From the NCBI RefSeq assembly GCF_900240295.1, contig NZ_OEQB01000001.1, positions 372,001 to 436,000 on the forward strand: DNA of 64,000 nt, in the 5' to 3' direction. Within the stretch, counting starts at the first letter, position 1. Every line of letters begins with the position of its first letter. Source of the DNA: Megasphaera vaginalis (ex Bordigoni et al. 2020) (GTDB lineage Bacteria > Bacillota > Negativicutes > Veillonellales > Megasphaeraceae). The position numbers and the translations under genes are program-made. Below are positions 35,100 through 42,784 of this stretch, piece by piece. Under the pieces are notes generated by a model. The model ran no database searches. It worked only from the letters and a program-made list of their open reading frames with translations, and had not been told where the DNA came from.

Positions 35100-35558
35100 T
35101 TACAATTCCGGCCGTTGCGGCTCCGGCGACTCGTATCCTTCCGGTAGTATCTCTACGATTCTAGCTTTATATTCATCCTTCCCGGACAGGGAACGTTCGA
35201 AGAGCTTGATACCAAAAACACCGGCAACCAACCCGATCAGAGCGCCGACTGCAGCACCCCGGCTCACCCCGAGAGCCAACATGTCTCCGACAGCCAGATC
35301 ACCGAAAAAAGCGCCGGCCGCCGCCAGCAACAGCGGCATGATAAAGCAAATAAATGAGCTCATAACAATATTGCGATCGTCAACAAGAAAGCGAACATGC
35401 TGACCGGCGGCGGCACCGATCGGGTTCAACGCTTTAATCGTGATTTCCGGCGCGAACTGAGTCCCTTCATAAAAGGAGTACTCCGTATGCTGTCCGACTT
35501 TCACTTCGGCCAGGCCGCCGTTCAAGACGGATACGATGGTTCCTTTTTCAATTTTCAT
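35100..35558 (-). CDS. RseC/MucC family membrane protein (cysteine-free paralogue)
   Basis: A 152-aa paralogue of the next gene. Shared blocks include 'KIEKGTIVSVLNGGLAEVKVG', 'KALNPIGAAAGQHV', 'FICFIMPLLLAAAGAFFG', and 'GVFGIKLFERSLS'. Where the paralogue has the cysteine motif this copy has YSFYEGTQ, with no cysteine in the N-terminal domain. The tail is longer and ends in a Pro/Glu-rich stretch. It probably arose by tandem duplication and lost the redox or metal centre. It has its own promoter. Confidence 0.82.
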   Translation of the reverse strand: MKIEKGTIVSVLNGGLAEVKVGQHTEYSFYEGTQFAPEITIKALNPIGAAAGQHVRFLVDDRNIVMSSFICFIMPLLLAAAGAFFGDLAVGDMLALGVSRGAAVGALIGLVAGVFGIKLFERSLSGKDEYKARIVEILPEGYESPEPQRPEL

Positions 35559-35601
35559 ACTATCGATCCCCCTTCACAGAAAAAAACTTTTTTTCATTTA
35601 T

Positions 35602-35630
35602 AGTATAGCACAAGGTCTCCGCTAAATCAA
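35602..35630 (-). promoter_or_regulatory. Promoter of the cysteine-free RseC gene
   Basis: TTGATT, a 17-bp spacer and TATACT, 44 bp upstream of the start codon. Confidence 0.7.
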
Positions 35631-35663
35631 TACCTATGAAGTATACTTTATGATAAAAAGAAG

Positions 35664-35685
35664 GGGAGAGCCTACACGCTCTCCC
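35664..35685 (-). terminator. Terminator of the metal-ATPase cluster
   Basis: An 8-bp stem (GGGAGAGC / GCTCTCCC) with a short loop is followed by a T-rich stretch on the minus strand, just past the ATPase stop codon at 35691. Confidence 0.7.
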
Positions 35686-35690
35686 TTATC

Positions 35691-37775
35691 TTAACGGTTC
35701 CGGCGACGGGAATAGTTCAAGATCCGCACGCTGTTGAGAACGACAGCCAAGGTTGCCGTATTATGAATGACGGCCGCCCAAAGAGGGCTTATCTTTCCCA
35801 GTGCGCCCAGCATCATCGCTGCCGAGTTTACGGCAATAGTCGCCGTAAAGTTTTGATTAATGATCTGCATCGTCCTTCTGCCAATGCGCAACGCTTCATA
35901 CAATTTTCCGGGGTCTTCCGAACGGATGGTAATAGCCGACGATTCAGCAGCGATGTCCGTCTTGCTGCCGCCGAGACTGACGCCGATATCGGCAAAGGCC
36001 AGCGCCGGTGCATCGTTGATCCCGTCACCGACCATCATTACATTGCCTCTCTTCTGCAGCTTCATGACATAATCAGCCTTATCTTCCGGCAATATTTCGG
36101 CATGATAGGAATCAATATCCATTTGCAGCGCTACTTCTGCCGCAGCTTCTTTGGAATCACCGGTCAACATGATAATTTCATCAACACCGAGACGACGCAT
36201 TTGATTAAGCGTCTTCTTCATGGCCGGCCGTATCGGATCCTGAATGATCATGCTGCCGATATAGCTGCCGTTACGGGCTACGTAAAGACGATTTTTACCC
36301 CAATTCTTATGACGGATCTCCGGCAGACCGCTTACGCGTTCTTCTTCCATAAAGCGACGGCTGCCGACAAGCACCGTGCCGCCCGAAAAATCGGCAACGT
36401 CGGCAATAACGGCGCGCATGCCCCGGGCAACGACGGTTTCCGTCGCCACGTGAGGCGGCACGTCCCATTGGCGCTCTTTTACGTACCGTTGAATTGCTAC
36501 TGCCAAAGGATGGACCGAATGCAGCTCCGCCGATGCCGCAAGGCGAATCATCTCTTCTTCCGCAACACCTTCAGCCAAATTAATATGCGCGATCTGCGGA
36601 ACGCCTACGGTAATCGTCCCGGTCTTATCCAGGACGACGGTATCAATATCAGCCAGGTTTTCAATGTAGTTGCCGCCTTTGATCAAGATCCCCTGCCGCG
36701 CAGCGACGCCGATGGCGGCGGAAATCGCCGTCGCCGTCGACAATTTCAGACCGCAGGAAAAGTCGATGAACAGAAGATTGAGAACGCGTTGCCAATCTCT
36801 TGTGGCGCCATATACGATAGCGGCGCCGATAAAAGATACCGGAACAAGCATGTTCGCCATCCGATCCGCAAAATTCTGTACGGGAGCGCGCCGTGTCTGC
36901 GCCTCTTCAACTAAATGAACAACTTGCGCTAAAGACGTATCCTTACCGACTTTCTCTACGTGAACGACCAAGTCACCGGCTTCAATAACGCTGCCGGCGT
37001 AGACAAAAGATCCCCTTTGTTTGATCGCCGGATTGGACTCGCCTGTAATGGAAGCCTGATTCACGGCGGCGTCGCCACTGATAACGCGTCCGTCAACACA
37101 AATTTTTTCACCTAAATGAACGGCAATACGGTCGCCTGCCTGCAACGATTCCACCGGCACCTGCCGTTCCCGACCGTCTTCGATCAGCCACACTTCGCGC
37201 TGATCCAAATGCAGCAGTCCCGAGATTTGTTTCCGCGCCCGTTCGGCGGCATACTCTGTCAGCATTTCCGCACCGTTTGATAGCGCCAGCAGCGTCAGAC
37301 TAGACTCCGGTCTTCCGGCCAATACAGATGCGGCAACGGCCGTCGCCGTCAACGTATCGGCATTGGCTCTGCCTTCCTGCCAAAGACCGGCAACTCCGTT
37401 CTTAATATAGCGGCGAGCAATCAACAGCGTAAATAAACGCCGCAAAAGCAACAGTTTGTCATACGAGGCAGGATCAAGCTTGTGAAGCATATTCATGATC
37501 ACAAAACCGCCGACGGAAAGGATCGCCTCACGCCGGTAAGCAGCCGCATCCGGCTCCTGCTTCCCGACCGGTTTCGTTCCGAAAGATTTTTCGAATTGGC
37601 GAATAACCCCACTGACAGCCTGCAATCGGAGACCACTCCGGTAATAGATTCCGACCCCCTTATCCGTTACCGAAACGGCGGCAACGGCCTGCACACGCCG
37701 CAGCTGCGCCGCCAAAACAGGGCGAAGGCGAAGCGGTATTTCACGTTTCAGCGGCTGATGGCACAATCGATACAT
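35691..37775 (-). CDS. P1B-type metal-transporting ATPase with atypical SCG membrane motif
   Basis: A 694-aa inner-membrane pump. Catalytic motifs are intact: TGES at 244-247, DKTGTIT at 383-389, SVHPLA for the HP site, and GDGINDAPAL near residue 600. The membrane motif that is CPC, CPH, SPC or TPC in common subfamilies reads Ser-Cys-Gly at 340-342 ('FIDFSCGLKLSTATAISAA') with no proline. The N-terminal 65 residues resemble a worn metal-binding domain (VSVTDKGVGIYYRSGLRLQAV) without the CxxC. Metal identity cannot be read from this; the Fur-like sites upstream suggest iron, manganese or a related metal. It starts 4 nt after the 204-aa gene ends. Confidence 0.88.
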   Translation of the reverse strand: MYRLCHQPLKREIPLRLRPVLAAQLRRVQAVAAVSVTDKGVGIYYRSGLRLQAVSGVIRQFEKSFGTKPVGKQEPDAAAYRREAILSVGGFVIMNMLHKLDPASYDKLLLLRRLFTLLIARRYIKNGVAGLWQEGRANADTLTATAVAASVLAGRPESSLTLLALSNGAEMLTEYAAERARKQISGLLHLDQREVWLIEDGRERQVPVESLQAGDRIAVHLGEKICVDGRVISGDAAVNQASITGESNPAIKQRGSFVYAGSVIEAGDLVVHVEKVGKDTSLAQVVHLVEEAQTRRAPVQNFADRMANMLVPVSFIGAAIVYGATRDWQRVLNLLFIDFSCGLKLSTATAISAAIGVAARQGILIKGGNYIENLADIDTVVLDKTGTITVGVPQIAHINLAEGVAEEEMIRLAASAELHSVHPLAVAIQRYVKERQWDVPPHVATETVVARGMRAVIADVADFSGGTVLVGSRRFMEEERVSGLPEIRHKNWGKNRLYVARNGSYIGSMIIQDPIRPAMKKTLNQMRRLGVDEIIMLTGDSKEAAAEVALQMDIDSYHAEILPEDKADYVMKLQKRGNVMMVGDGINDAPALAFADIGVSLGGSKTDIAAESSAITIRSEDPGKLYEALRIGRRTMQIINQNFTATIAVNSAAMMLGALGKISPLWAAVIHNTATLAVVLNSVRILNYSRRRNR

Positions 37776-37779
37776 TCGT

Positions 37780-38394
37780 TCACCACCTCCGCAACAGGGA
37801 CATGGCCCACCAAATCATCTGCGGACCGGAAGGCATCTGTCTTTCAAAAATCATCTTACGCAGCCCCCTGAGCAAAAAAAACAGCGACAGAAGAGAGCTC
37901 AGGTCAAAAGCGCGATCCGTGCGGCGAACGATGGAACGGCTGACGGAAGACGCCATCTGATGAGCCGTGTCCGCATACAAGGATCCTTGCACGATGCTTT
38001 CATTTTCCGGAACATTTCCAATCAATCCGTTTTTCGTGGCGGCAAAGATTTTTTCCGCCAATACCCGTTCAATGCGATCCAATACGGCTTCGTTGCCGGC
38101 ATGTAAAAGAATGCTGCCCGTACGGGCCGAAGCTTCAACCTTTTGCACCCCCGAAAGACGCTGTAAATACGCCTCCAGCAAATTCTTCAAGGCCTCGTTC
38201 CCGACCAGGGCCGCCGCCCGATAACGGCGACGTCCCGAAAGGGCGCTTTCACAAAAAAAGCGGGGCAATGGTATCGGGTATTTCTCCGGTACCAGGCAGC
38301 CTTTACGCTCAGTCCCCCGTGTCTTGCCTCGAAAACACGAATGAAACGCTTTCCCTAATGAGGCGCCAAGCATAAATCCGGAAGTGTAAGACAT
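37780..38394 (-). CDS. HMA2-like protein of the metal-ATPase cluster
   Basis: A 204-aa protein. The middle (residues 70-115, ALKNLLEAYLQRLSGVQKVEASARTGSILL) has the beta-alpha-beta spacing of a heavy-metal-associated domain, but lacks the CxxC metal ligands. The N-terminus carries a short hydrophobic segment (TSGFMLGASLGKAF) and the C-terminus is hydrophobic (LSSLLSLFFLLRGLRK). It probably sits on the membrane beside the ATPase. Function is unknown; the assignment rests on fold pattern and context. Confidence 0.65.
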   Translation of the reverse strand: MSYTSGFMLGASLGKAFHSCFRGKTRGTERKGCLVPEKYPIPLPRFFCESALSGRRRYRAAALVGNEALKNLLEAYLQRLSGVQKVEASARTGSILLHAGNEAVLDRIERVLAEKIFAATKNGLIGNVPENESIVQGSLYADTAHQMASSVSRSIVRRTDRAFDLSSLLSLFFLLRGLRKMIFERQMPSGPQMIWWAMSLLRRW

Positions 38395-38396
38395 AA

Positions 38397-38678
38397 TTAC
38401 CGACTCCTTTCCACGCGGTTTTTAAAATAATTTTCCATATACACGAGGTCGGCATTTTTCCGCAGAACGGCAGGATTATAGCTGATCAGAACGGAACCTG
38501 TCACCTTATTTACTTCGACAAGATCAATCTCCTTATACGACGCTATGCGCGTATATACAGCCTTGCATAAAATTGAATTGCCAATCAGAAACCGACTGTG
38601 CAGTCGAATACGCCCCGGAAGATAAGAAGAAACGATAAGAGATCGCAGAAAAAACTGCCATTGAAAAACGGAAAACAT
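38397..38678 (-). CDS. Small HMA2-like protein of the metal-ATPase cluster
   Basis: A 93-aa protein. Residues 18-70 (SSYLPGRIRLHSRFLIGN, then VNKVTGSVLISYNP) show the 'PGRIRLR ... V..V......G.vLI.Y' pattern of HMA2-type domains that precede some P1B ATPases, again without CxxC. A longer frame would need a TTG start at 38717; the ATG at 38678 follows an AGAGGG site. It overlaps no neighbour and is 2 nt from the next gene. Confidence 0.65.
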   Translation of the reverse strand: MFSVFQWQFFLRSLIVSSYLPGRIRLHSRFLIGNSILCKAVYTRIASYKEIDLVEVNKVTGSVLISYNPAVLRKNADLVYMENYFKNRVERSR

Positions 38679-38720
38679 AAATGCACATACCCTCTTTTCC
38701 TCAACACGTATTTCCAAAAA

Positions 38721-38746
38721 AAGACTACCCCGAACGAGGCAGTCTT
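38721..38746 (-). terminator. Internal terminator within the metal cluster
   Basis: A 9-bp stem (AAGACTGCC / GGTAGTCTT, one G-U pair) is followed by seven T on the minus strand. It separates the 71-aa gene from the ATPase genes, so these may depend on read-through or another promoter. Confidence 0.8.
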
Positions 38747-38761
38747 TCTTCCGATGTGATC

Positions 38762-38977
38762 TTATGCCTGAGCCGCTTCTTGGGCAGCGATCAGATCTTC
38801 CAATTCCTCTTTCTGACGTTGCAACTCAGCCAGCGGAATCGTTGCGGCAACGTTGCCGGCAGCCGGCTGCTGCAATGCCAACAACTGCTGTTCTCTTTCG
38901 GTGATCAATTTATACCCGAAAGCACCTGCCACAATCCCGACACCTAATCCGATCCAAAAATCACTGTTCTGAAACAT
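38762..38977 (-). CDS. Small membrane protein with YtxH-like architecture
   Basis: A 71-aa protein: one membrane helix (FWIGLGVGIVAGAFGYKLI, residues 7-25) and then a charged helix (QREQQLLAL, then LAELQRQKEELEDLIAAQEAA) likely to form a coiled coil. No metal ligands are seen. A GAGGTGG site precedes the ATG at 38977; a longer frame from 39010 is rejected. It is the first gene behind the Fur-like promoter. Confidence 0.7.
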   Translation of the reverse strand: MFQNSDFWIGLGVGIVAGAFGYKLITEREQQLLALQQPAAGNVAATIPLAELQRQKEELEDLIAAQEAAQA

Positions 38978-38994
38978 TCTGGCCACCTCTTTTT

Positions 38995-39009
38995 TGAAAA
39001 TAATTTTCA
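38995..39009. promoter_or_regulatory. Fur-like box 1
   Basis: TGAAAAT-A-ATTTTCA is a perfect 7-1-7 inverted repeat, the layout of Fur-family operators (TGATAATnATTATCA). It lies just below the expected transcription start. Confidence 0.6.
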
Positions 39010-39019
39010 TATCTTATAG

Positions 39020-39040
39020 TGAAAATTATAACTATTTTCA
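39020..39040. promoter_or_regulatory. Fur-like box 2 (half-sites with wider spacing)
   Basis: The same half-sites TGAAAAT and ATTTTCA recur with a 7-bp spacer and cover the -10 element and part of the promoter spacer. Confidence 0.5.
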
Positions 39041-39053
39041 TTTTATTTGTCAA
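39025..39053 (-). promoter_or_regulatory. Consensus promoter of the metal cluster
   Basis: TTGACA, a 17-bp spacer and TATAAT. A perfect promoter that would need repression to be controlled, consistent with the overlapping inverted repeats. Confidence 0.88.
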
Positions 39054-39072
39054 CTCCTCTTGCATATAAAAA

Positions 39073-39105
39073 AAGGCATAGACAACCTTTTTTTGTCTAT
39101 GCCTT
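39073..39105 (-). terminator. Terminator of galU
   Basis: A perfect 13-bp stem (AAGGCATAGACAA and complement) is followed by a T run on the minus strand. Confidence 0.9.
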
Positions 39106-39182
39106 CCTTATATTAAGTTTTTACCATTACACGGACAGATAAACAGCGCTTCCGCACGTTATCTATCAAGTTATTACTATGT

Positions 39183-40052
39183 TCATTTAATAACAGTTCT
39201 TAAATACGCGCGAAAACGCTCTCCTAAATCCGGCCTGCGCAGAGCATACTCGACAGTTGCTTTTAAAAAGCCCAACTTGTCTCCGACATCATAGCGCTCT
39301 CCTTCAAAGCAATACGCATAAACCGCCTCACGGGCAGCCATGATCTGCAGCGCATCAGTAAGCTGCACTTCACCGCCCTTGCCGGGCCCGATACACCGCA
39401 GCGTTTCAAAAACATCAGGCGTGATGATGTATCTTCCCAAAACGGCCATGCGGCTGGGCGCTTCTTCTACGGCCGGTTTTTCCACCATATTCGTCACTTT
39501 TGTGACGGCCGGATTCCCGGTCGGTACCCCTTCAACAATGCCATAGGAAGACACTTTTTCAAGCGGCACTTCCTGACAGCCTAAAATCGTGGCGCCCAAC
39601 TCATTATACAGATCAAGCATTTGCCCCAAAGCCGGATTCGTTTCGTTATAAACGATGTCATCGCCGAGAAGAACAGCAAAGGGTTCATCGTCGATAAAAG
39701 ATCGCGCGCAAAGGATTGCGTCGCCAAGGCCGCGCATATGTTTTTGCCGAACATAATGGATATTGATCTCCGAAATATTGCGGATAAGTCTCAGCAGATC
39801 CCTTTTGCCCTTTTCCTCCAAATGCATCTCCAACGCCGGATTGGTGTCGAAATGATCCTCAATCGCCCGCTTCGCGTGACCGCTGATGATCAAAATTTCT
39901 TCAATGCCGCTTTGCAGCGCTTCTTCTACAATGTATTGAATCGTCGGTTTATCGACAATCGGAAGCATTTCCTTAGGCGTCGCTTTTGTAGCCGGTAAAA
40001 ATCGGGTCCCGAAACCGGCCGCGGGAATAACGGCTTTGCGTATTTTCTTCAT
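39183..40052 (-). CDS. galU: UTP-glucose-1-phosphate uridylyltransferase
   Basis: A 289-aa nucleotidyltransferase. It begins KIRKAVIPAAGFGTRFLPAT, the diphosphate-binding motif, followed by KEMLPIVDKPTIQYIVEEAL and the ILIISGHAKRAIEDHFD block. It makes UDP-glucose for envelope glycans and sugars. AAGGAGG precedes the ATG at 40052; the frame extended to 40112 is rejected. It is 25 nt after an unknown membrane-anchored gene and likely shares its transcript. Confidence 0.95.
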   Translation of the reverse strand: MKKIRKAVIPAAGFGTRFLPATKATPKEMLPIVDKPTIQYIVEEALQSGIEEILIISGHAKRAIEDHFDTNPALEMHLEEKGKRDLLRLIRNISEINIHYVRQKHMRGLGDAILCARSFIDDEPFAVLLGDDIVYNETNPALGQMLDLYNELGATILGCQEVPLEKVSSYGIVEGVPTGNPAVTKVTNMVEKPAVEEAPSRMAVLGRYIITPDVFETLRCIGPGKGGEVQLTDALQIMAAREAVYAYCFEGERYDVGDKLGFLKATVEYALRRPDLGERFRAYLRTVIK

Positions 40053-40077
40053 TAGTCTTGGCTCCTCCTTGTTCCGC

Positions 40078-41814
40078 TTACTCGAACCATCGCGACAAAT
40101 CGAACTCTTCACCGACGACCTGTTTTACATAGCCTTGCGCCAAATAAAGCCCCAAGAGTGACAACGTCGAAACACGCAGCATTGTGCTGTCCCAAATGTC
40201 GCTGAGATCTGCCAGTACGGGAGAAATATCTTCCATAATATCCAGCGCTTCTTCGCCGCGGAAGGACGCCGGCCGTTTATGAGCCAAGCGGAGCAAACGT
40301 TCCTGAACCGACCGATCCGTAATACCGGTAAGCCGGAAGAATCGTGCCGACATCACATCGTCGACCAGTGCCAACTTGATCAGCGGCGAATTAAAGGACT
40401 GGACGACAAACTCTTTCGGAATTTGTTTACCGTGCAACGCTTTCCGCAGTTCTTCTTCCGTAAAACCGTGATAGCGAAAAAGCAACGGGTAGGAATCGGC
40501 TAAAATTTCAGCAAAATGCGTTTCTTTTTCTTCCACTGCCGTACAATTCAGGTAATCAAGCTGTTGAAAATAAGGTCGTTCCGTCGGGAACCGATTGATA
40601 ACAGGCATGACATATTTGTCTATATATTGAACGAACGTTTCTTTATCGACATTATGAGAATTGCGGGAGTACAGGAAAAGCAACAGCATCGACAAAATCT
40701 GATAATGGCTCCGCGACAGATACGGCATAACTTTCAACGCATCCATCGCTACCAGGTGCCGCGTTTCCGTCTGCGGCCGACAAACGATATCATAAAATGC
40801 TCGCAGCAGGACCGGCGCTACATAATCTTCCGGGTGAGCGGCGTAAGCTTTTTGAATGTTGCGCAGCGCCTCTTGGGCGTCAAAAGAACGCATCGCCTCG
40901 GTACGATCCGTCTCCGACCGGCAACCGATCCGTTCAAATGCGGCTGCAGTAATATACTGCACCTGTTTCGTCAGATCTTCGGTAACAAACCCGTATTGAT
41001 TTAAAAAAGTCTTGACGCAAAGTGCAATAACCGGTGAATCCCGGAGCGGCTCTTTTCTCCACGCCGCCTTGTCGCTGTCGTCACTGCTGTGCGCGGCAAC
41101 TCGCTGTATGACTGCCGCGTCTGCCGCTGCACGCCGTTCCGTTCCGGCCGCATCGACATGAACGGGTTTCATGCTCCGCGTCTTGTCCAAGTCACGCTTT
41201 TTAGCGCCGGAATCCGTAATGTGCACGGCCGACAACGGTTCCATCGGTTGGGTGAACGGAAGTTTTTCCGCCTCTTTTTCAGCCAAATCGGCAGCAACGA
41301 CAGAGGCCATGCCTGCCAATTCGTCAGACTCGCCATGACTCCGTTTTTCTCTGCGGAGCTCACCGAGTTCCGCCTTCTGAATTGCCGCTTCTTCTTTATC
41401 TTTCTTCTCCATTGCCGCCAAAATCTCCGACCGCGACAAGATCTTCGTCGCATCCGCTTCGGTTCCGGCAGGGTGCGACGCAGCCGGTACTTCCTGATAG
41501 ACGATCTTACCGCCTTTTCGTACGGCTTCGCCTTTCGTCGTAACGAAAGCCGTTTCCTTCGGATCTTCTTGCCGTTCCCTGCGGTTGTCTCTGGTGAGTT
41601 TCGTTACCGGAGCCGTATTTCCTCTGTCCAATTCCCGCACGGAAAGGGATCGTTTCTGCTCAAGTTCACGCTGCTCCGCAAAAGACTGATTATTTTTCTT
41701 TTGCCGTCCGCCCTTCTTATCACCGCTCTTACCGCCTGCATAAAGAATATAACATACGATAAAAAAGATAACGACTATGCCCGCCAAAATAGCATAGGGT
41801 AAAAATTTTGCCAT
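40078..41814 (-). CDS. Large membrane-anchored protein of unknown function
   Basis: A 578-aa protein. Residues 5-27 (LPYAILAGIVVIFFIVCYIL) form one membrane helix. About residues 30-240 are highly charged and low in hydrophobic content, so probably disordered. The C-terminal 330 residues (from VIALCVKTFLNQYGFVTEDL) are helical with repeat-like blocks (YVAPVLLRAFYDIVCRPQTE, SRSHYQILSMLLLFLYSRNS). It resembles no family I know. The topology suggests an inner-membrane scaffold with a cytoplasmic helical domain. AGGAG lies 8 nt before the ATG at 41814. Confidence 0.78.
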   Translation of the reverse strand: MAKFLPYAILAGIVVIFFIVCYILYAGGKSGDKKGGRQKKNNQSFAEQRELEQKRSLSVRELDRGNTAPVTKLTRDNRRERQEDPKETAFVTTKGEAVRKGGKIVYQEVPAASHPAGTEADATKILSRSEILAAMEKKDKEEAAIQKAELGELRREKRSHGESDELAGMASVVAADLAEKEAEKLPFTQPMEPLSAVHITDSGAKKRDLDKTRSMKPVHVDAAGTERRAAADAAVIQRVAAHSSDDSDKAAWRKEPLRDSPVIALCVKTFLNQYGFVTEDLTKQVQYITAAAFERIGCRSETDRTEAMRSFDAQEALRNIQKAYAAHPEDYVAPVLLRAFYDIVCRPQTETRHLVAMDALKVMPYLSRSHYQILSMLLLFLYSRNSHNVDKETFVQYIDKYVMPVINRFPTERPYFQQLDYLNCTAVEEKETHFAEILADSYPLLFRYHGFTEEELRKALHGKQIPKEFVVQSFNSPLIKLALVDDVMSARFFRLTGITDRSVQERLLRLAHKRPASFRGEEALDIMEDISPVLADLSDIWDSTMLRVSTLSLLGLYLAQGYVKQVVGEEFDLSRWFE

Positions 41815-42029
41815 CAAACCCACTCCTTCATCGCTTCCTTCACGTTTACGTTTTATTGTATCATACTAACCATCTATTGTGTATCTTTATTCGTTTATAT
41901 TTACGCATTCTTTTAATAAGGCGTCCGCCGGTACCGGCATGAAGCAAAAAGCATCGGTTTACACGGCTGTTCCGAATTTCGCCATGTAAGTAACCGGATC
42001 GAACGACGGCATATATCGTCACCGCATTT

Positions 42030-42058
42030 TCGACAAAACAGAAAAACCTGTTTATAAT
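42030..42058 (+). promoter_or_regulatory. Promoter of the HAD phosphatase
   Basis: TCGACA, a 17-bp spacer and TATAAT, 21 bp upstream of the start codon. Confidence 0.7.
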
Positions 42059-42079
42059 GGGAAACGAGGAGGCTATATC

Positions 42080-42742
42080 ATGAATAAATTACGTTACAAA
42101 GCGGCAATTTTCGATATGGACGGTACCGTATTGGACACATTGGATGAATTGACGATCAGTTTAAATCATATTTTTGCTGTCCGCGGCAGAATGGCCGTAT
42201 CGAAAGAGGACGTACGCCAATGCCTCGGCTACGGCTACGCAGGCTTAATTGAGCGCACGGCCTCCGATGCCGGCGCCGCTGAAAAAGAAGCCTTAATTCA
42301 CGCTTTCAAGGAATATTACACCAGCCACTGTCAGGGCCACACCTATCCGTACGCGGGCATCGCGGAAATGCTGGAGCAACTGAAAGCCGCCGGTTCTCTG
42401 AACGCCATCGTTTCCAACAAGGGACAACGTGCCGTAACGGCATTGCACGAAGAGTTCTTCAGCAACACCGTCGCCTTTGCCCTCGGTGAAACGCCGAATC
42501 TGGCCAAAAAACCGGCGCCGGATATGATCCGGGAAGCCCTGCGCCGCCTTGACTGCCGTCCCGATGAAGCCGTCTATATCGGCGACTCGGAGGTGGATAA
42601 ACTAACGGCGGACAATGCCGGCCTGCCTGTCGTTCTCGTTACTTGGGGATTCCGGGACAGATCCTTCCTGCAACGGCTGCGGCCTGCGGCACTCGCCGAC
42701 GCGCCCGATGAACTTCTCACCTATTTATTGCCGCCTTCGTAA
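42080..42742 (+). CDS. HAD-superfamily phosphatase (phosphoglycolate phosphatase-like)
   Basis: A 220-aa protein with HAD motif I FDMDGTVLDTLDEL (nucleophile Asp11), motif II IVSNKG, motif III Lys in LAKKPAPDM and motif IV VYIGDSEVDKLTAD. The helical cap after motif I fits the phosphoglycolate phosphatase or pyrophosphatase group. The substrate is unproven. It starts after a GAGGAGG site and is monocistronic, closed by the palindrome at 42755-42782. Confidence 0.85.
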   Translation: MNKLRYKAAIFDMDGTVLDTLDELTISLNHIFAVRGRMAVSKEDVRQCLGYGYAGLIERTASDAGAAEKEALIHAFKEYYTSHCQGHTYPYAGIAEMLEQLKAAGSLNAIVSNKGQRAVTALHEEFFSNTVAFALGETPNLAKKPAPDMIREALRRLDCRPDEAVYIGDSEVDKLTADNAGLPVVLVTWGFRDRSFLQRLRPAALADAPDELLTYLLPPS

Positions 42743-42754
42743 GACGGCCGAAAA

Positions 42755-42782
42755 AAATCCCTCAGGTTAACCTGAGGGATTT
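42755..42782. terminator. Bidirectional terminator between HAD and SLH genes
   Basis: AAATCCCTCAGG-TTAA-CCTGAGGGATTT is an uninterrupted 28-bp palindrome with A and T tracts on each side. Confidence 0.85.
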
Positions 42783-42784
42783 CC

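Noticed and set aside
35763-36914. 383-codon plus-strand frame opposite the P-type ATPase
   Set aside because: Mirror frame of conserved ATPase motifs such as DKTGT and GDGINDAP.
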